In this document: piece after piece, positions 5,743-8,342 of the stretch
Layout: every line of letters begins with the position of its first letter
Numbering within the stretch: the stretch's first letter is position 1
Assembly: GCA_039934475.1 (NCBI GenBank)
Contig: JBDTMC010000356.1
Coordinates: 1 to 8,342, forward strand
Reading direction: 5' to 3'
DNA: 8,342 nt
From: JBDTMC01 sp039934475
GTDB lineage: Bacteria > Acidobacteriota > Terriglobia > Bryobacterales > Bryobacteraceae
Notes under the pieces: model-generated
Databases searched by the model: none
What the model was told of the DNA's origin: nothing
Seen by the model: only the letters and a program-made list of their open reading frames with translations
Program-made: the position numbers and the translations under genes

Positions 5743-7404
5743 ATGATCCGTACAATATTCTGTTGTCTAGCGCTCATTCCCTCTTTTGCGTTTGCTGTGT
5801 CCGATCCAGCCCAAGCAGGCCGTGTCCAATTCTTCTTGCGTACATCGTCGGACTTTAACGTCTATTCGGACAACCCGACAGATGATACCAAGTCGTGGAT
5901 ATACGGCCATTTGTGGCGCCTGCAATCGAGTTCCCCGTATTGGGACTCCAAACTGTCCTGGATGCCTAACACGTGGGCATACATTAACTTGTACGCAATT
6001 TATCCAGACTCAGATAATTTCAAGAACCATCCGGAGTGGATCCTCCGCGATACCGACGGGAACCTCCTCTTCATCCCCTGGGGTTGTGCGAACGGAACCT
6101 GTCCCCAGTACGCCGGCGACGTCTCAAATCAAGCCTATCGAAACTGGTGGATTTCCAACGCCATCTCAAAGCTCTCCGCCGGCTACAAGGGCGTGTGGAT
6201 CGACGATGTCAATCTCGACATGCGGGTTTCGGATGGCAACGGTAATCCCGTAACTGTCGAAAACGCGAGGATCGGATCGCCCATGATCCCCGAAGACTGG
6301 CGGAGATATATCGCGATCTTTCTTGAGCAGATTCGGGCTGCCCTGCCCGACTATGAGATTTTACACAATGCGATCTGGTACTCCTCGCCCACTGAATACC
6401 AGGATCCCTATGTCATCCGTGAGATCCAGGCCGCCGACTACGTCATTGCCGAGCGCGGGATTAGCGATCCAAACCTGATCGCCGGGACCGAACCTTACTC
6501 GATGGGAGACTTCCTGAACTATGTCGACACTGTCCACGCCAATGGCAAGAACATTGTGCTGGACGAGTACCACCAGAACGGCGAGTTTGGACTCGCCGGG
6601 TATTACCTCATTTCCAATGGCGGTGACTCGCTCGGCAATCAGGATGCCACGCCCGATAATTGGTGGTCCGGATACGAGACGGACCTCGGAACACCCCGCG
6701 GCGTCAGGACCAGTTGGTTCGGGCTCTACCGGCGCGATTACACCGGTGGGATGGTGCTTCTCAATCCGCTGAACGCTCCCTCCATTACGGTCACCCTGCC
6801 GGGACAGTTTACTCGGCTTGACGGAACTCCGGTCACCACTCTCACCCTCGATGCCGGTGAAGGGGCCGTACTGGCAGGCACCGTTGTCGTGAATATTACC
6901 GATCCCATCTCCATTAACTGCGGGGACGGGAATGTAGACACCTTCATGGCTGACGGATTTGTAATCGGAGGTCACGAAAGTGATCTCACGCAGACCGTGG
7001 ATCTCTCCGGAGTCGGGAACGCCGCGCCCGAGGAAGTTTACATGACAAAGCGGACCAGCGACGACGCCGCGGGATTCACCTACACTTTCCCGAATCTGGT
7101 GCCGGTCGTAAAATACACACTGCGGCTGCACTTTGCCGACGATCAGTCGTGGAAGACCGGGATGCGCCAGTTCAACGTATCCGCCAACAACATCCGCCTG
7201 TTGACGAATTTTGATATCTTTGCGTCCGCCCGTGTTCTCGCTCGCGCCGTTGTCAAAAACTTTACGGTGACCGCGAACGCTACGGGGGCTGTGAAGGTAA
7301 AGATCACGCCGGTCGTCGGAAATGCGTTACTCAACGGTATTGAGATCGTGCCGATTGACGATGGCAACACAGATAGGCCATATGTGCGCTTCCCACGGCC
7401 GTGA
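5743..7404 (+). CDS. Secreted GHL15-like glycoside hydrolase with C-terminal malectin domain
   Basis: The product is 553 residues. A signal peptide of about 18 residues ends AFA before VSDPAQ. Residues about 28-340 look like a TIM-barrel of the hypothetical glycoside hydrolase group GHL15 (PF14885): VQFFLRTSSDFNVY, SWMPNTWAYINLYAIYP, GYKGVWIDDVNLDM and DYVIAERGI. Candidate catalytic acids are D154/D155 at the end of one strand and E237 on a later one, with D274-E275 also possible. Residues about 336-383 resemble a C-terminal beta domain. Residues about 388-537 are malectin-like (PF11721): INCGDG, YTFPNLVPVVKYTLRLHFAD, FNVSANN and LNGIEIVP. Malectin domains bind carbohydrate, so this should be an extracytoplasmic enzyme acting on an unknown polysaccharide. 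The ribosome site is weak (ACAGG, nine bases upstream). It is not in an operon and shows no damage, although both flanks are decayed. Confidence 0.72.
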   Translation: MIRTIFCCLALIPSFAFAVSDPAQAGRVQFFLRTSSDFNVYSDNPTDDTKSWIYGHLWRLQSSSPYWDSKLSWMPNTWAYINLYAIYPDSDNFKNHPEWILRDTDGNLLFIPWGCANGTCPQYAGDVSNQAYRNWWISNAISKLSAGYKGVWIDDVNLDMRVSDGNGNPVTVENARIGSPMIPEDWRRYIAIFLEQIRAALPDYEILHNAIWYSSPTEYQDPYVIREIQAADYVIAERGISDPNLIAGTEPYSMGDFLNYVDTVHANGKNIVLDEYHQNGEFGLAGYYLISNGGDSLGNQDATPDNWWSGYETDLGTPRGVRTSWFGLYRRDYTGGMVLLNPLNAPSITVTLPGQFTRLDGTPVTTLTLDAGEGAVLAGTVVVNITDPISINCGDGNVDTFMADGFVIGGHESDLTQTVDLSGVGNAAPEEVYMTKRTSDDAAGFTYTFPNLVPVVKYTLRLHFADDQSWKTGMRQFNVSANNIRLLTNFDIFASARVLARAVVKNFTVTANATGAVKVKITPVVGNALLNGIEIVPIDDGNTDRPYVRFPRP

Positions 7405-7406
7405 AC

Positions 7407-8147
7407 TCAGTTGGCCGGCAGCCACTCTCGATGGAGGGCCGCGCGAATCAAGGCCTCAAAGGCGTTGTCTCCGCAGGCTGGCGGTCAGGAGGCCATGCCG
7501 CGCCGCCGGCTCTCCGGAGCCTCAGCGTGAACGCCCATCAGAATTACCCATCCCTTTCCGAACGTCCCCTCCGCGATGGCTGGGGTTCCGTCGGGATACT
7601 TGCCGGCAACCGCACCCCAGCCGGTAGGCTGCGGACCAGCCTCCCAGTACTGATCGAGCGTTCGTCCTCCGTGGGCGGTAATCGTCACCGCCGCCCTACG
7701 GAAGCCCTTCGCTTCGCAGCGTAGAACCCGAACCGCACGCCCGACGTCAAACTCAGACCGTTGTAAGGCGAGTTGCCCGCGAGGAAAGCGCCGGTGCAGA
7801 TTCCGAGATGGTTCAAACCCTGTGTATCGCGTACCGAATCTTCGCTGACCTGTCCGTAGTCAGGCCGGCGCCGAGCAGTTCAAAATCTCTGCCCGGGACG
7901 ATGAGCAGACGATATCCCCTCATCTGCGATTCCGCCATTTGCTGCAACCGTTGAGGATCGGTCGTGGAATAGCTGAGGTGCTCTCTGGTCAGGATGTTCT
8001 GGAGAGCCGCGACGTCTCCATCAGAAGCTCCGGTTCCACTGACCAGGAGGATCGGCGTTGAGTCGCCAACCGTAGCTTCGTGATCACGCCCGGCAGGCGG
8101 TAAGCGCAGTTGCGATCGCGACAAAGCACCCGGCCGTCCCAAAGTGC
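7407..8147 (-). pseudogene. BPL_N-domain (class I amidotransferase-like) protein, broken by frameshifts and a stop
   Basis: A whole gene can be traced through changing frames. A signal-like FVAIATALTAC is at about 8127-8095. After a shift near 8070-8095 comes TPILLVSGTGASDGDVAAL, NILTREHLSYSTTDP and YRLLIVPGRDFE. A shift at about 7815-7825 gives GLNHLGICTGAFLAGNSPYN and GVRFGFYAA. A shift at about 7695-7712 gives TITAHGGRTLDQYWE, GWGAVAGKYPDGTPAIAEG and GWVILMGVHAEAPES. An in-frame TGA at 7485-7487 is followed in the same frame by DNAFEALIRAALHREWLPAN and a stop at 7407. GICTGAFLAG is the nucleophile elbow of BPL_N proteins (PF09825), which resemble class I glutamine amidotransferases; the secreted form has no known substrate to my knowledge. 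It converges on the hydrolase gene with two bases between the stops. Confidence 0.72.
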
Positions 8148-8150
8148 CTT

Positions 8151-8342
8151 TCACTCGTCCAGCAACTCCACCAGTCACCGGATCGCCTCAAAGGGTTCGA
8201 AGCCCTCTGCGCACGGCAACGGCCGATGCCCTCCCTTGAAGCCGATTGACGCCGCGGTAAATGGGTTTATTCAAATTGGTGTTGATATGTAAGCGGCTGA
8301 TGAACCGCCCTTGCATCTGGGTGAGCGAGTGCGGATCTTCGT
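8151..8342 (-). pseudogene. Possible decayed 3' end of an unrecognised gene
   Basis: Directly upstream of the BPL_N remnant, two frames look protein-like in succession. From the edge (8340) to about 8240 the frame reads SLTQMQGRFISRLHINTNLN and then KPIYRGVN. A different frame then reads GFEPFEAIR, an in-frame TGA (8175-8177), and LVELLDE before a stop at 8151-8153. That would be a gene tail with one frameshift and one nonsense codon, ending four bases before the BPL_N remnant, as operon partners often do. I do not recognise the family, and the fragment is short, so chance cannot be excluded. Confidence 0.25.

Noticed and set aside
7810..7822. GGTTCAAACCC as a tRNA T-arm
   Set aside because: It lies inside the BPL_N remnant and has no surrounding cloverleaf.
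8185..8210. GGGCTTCGAACCC on the minus strand as a tRNA T-arm
   Set aside because: No acceptor, D-arm or anticodon stem can be built around it.

Overview
The window looks like a piece of a fairly high-GC bacterial chromosome. The gene families are a Tad-type pilus locus, a DHE/HDE-type GT-C membrane glycosyltransferase, Gfo/Idh/MocA oxidoreductase, BPL_N-domain protein, DUF6788 plus ISKra4-like transposase, and a GHL15-like glycoside hydrolase with malectin domain. I read this mix as most like Acidobacteriota of the Solibacter/Bryobacter kind. That taxonomic call is inference from family content only.

Layout. (1) Positions 1-1636, minus strand: the start of a Tad pilus operon, in transcription order flp pilin, TadE-like, TadE-like, Tad/TadG-like. 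The last gene runs off the left edge. The last three genes are joined by ATGA and TAATG stop/start overlaps. (2) 1637-1872: divergent intergenic region. (3) 1873-3540, plus strand: an intact 555-residue polytopic membrane protein, probably a GT-C glycosyltransferase. (4) 3562-4912: a graveyard. It holds the C-terminal third of a Gfo/Idh/MocA oxidoreductase (minus), a deleted tyrosine-integrase remnant (plus), and the fragmented N-terminus of an ISKra4-like transposase with its usual DUF6788 partner (minus). (5) 4913-5742: about 830 bases with no gene I can support. It includes a terminator-like hairpin just before the next gene. (6) 5743-7404, plus strand: an intact secreted GHL15-like hydrolase with a C-terminal malectin domain. 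(7) 7407-8342, minus strand: a BPL_N-domain protein destroyed by frameshifts and a nonsense codon, preceded by the decayed end of another unrecognised gene.

How it fits together. The Tad genes encode the major pilin and the minor pseudopilins of a secreted adhesive pilus; the ATPase, secretin and prepilin peptidase genes are not in the window. The two intact plus-strand genes (membrane glycosyltransferase and secreted hydrolase) point to cell-surface glycan building and extracellular carbohydrate use. Between and after them, minus-strand genes have decayed and mobile elements have inserted and been deleted, so this is a chromosomal segment undergoing erosion. I did not find a convincing new multi-gene system. 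The most interesting items are the hydrolase-malectin protein standing intact among pseudogenes, and the composite mobile-element scar.
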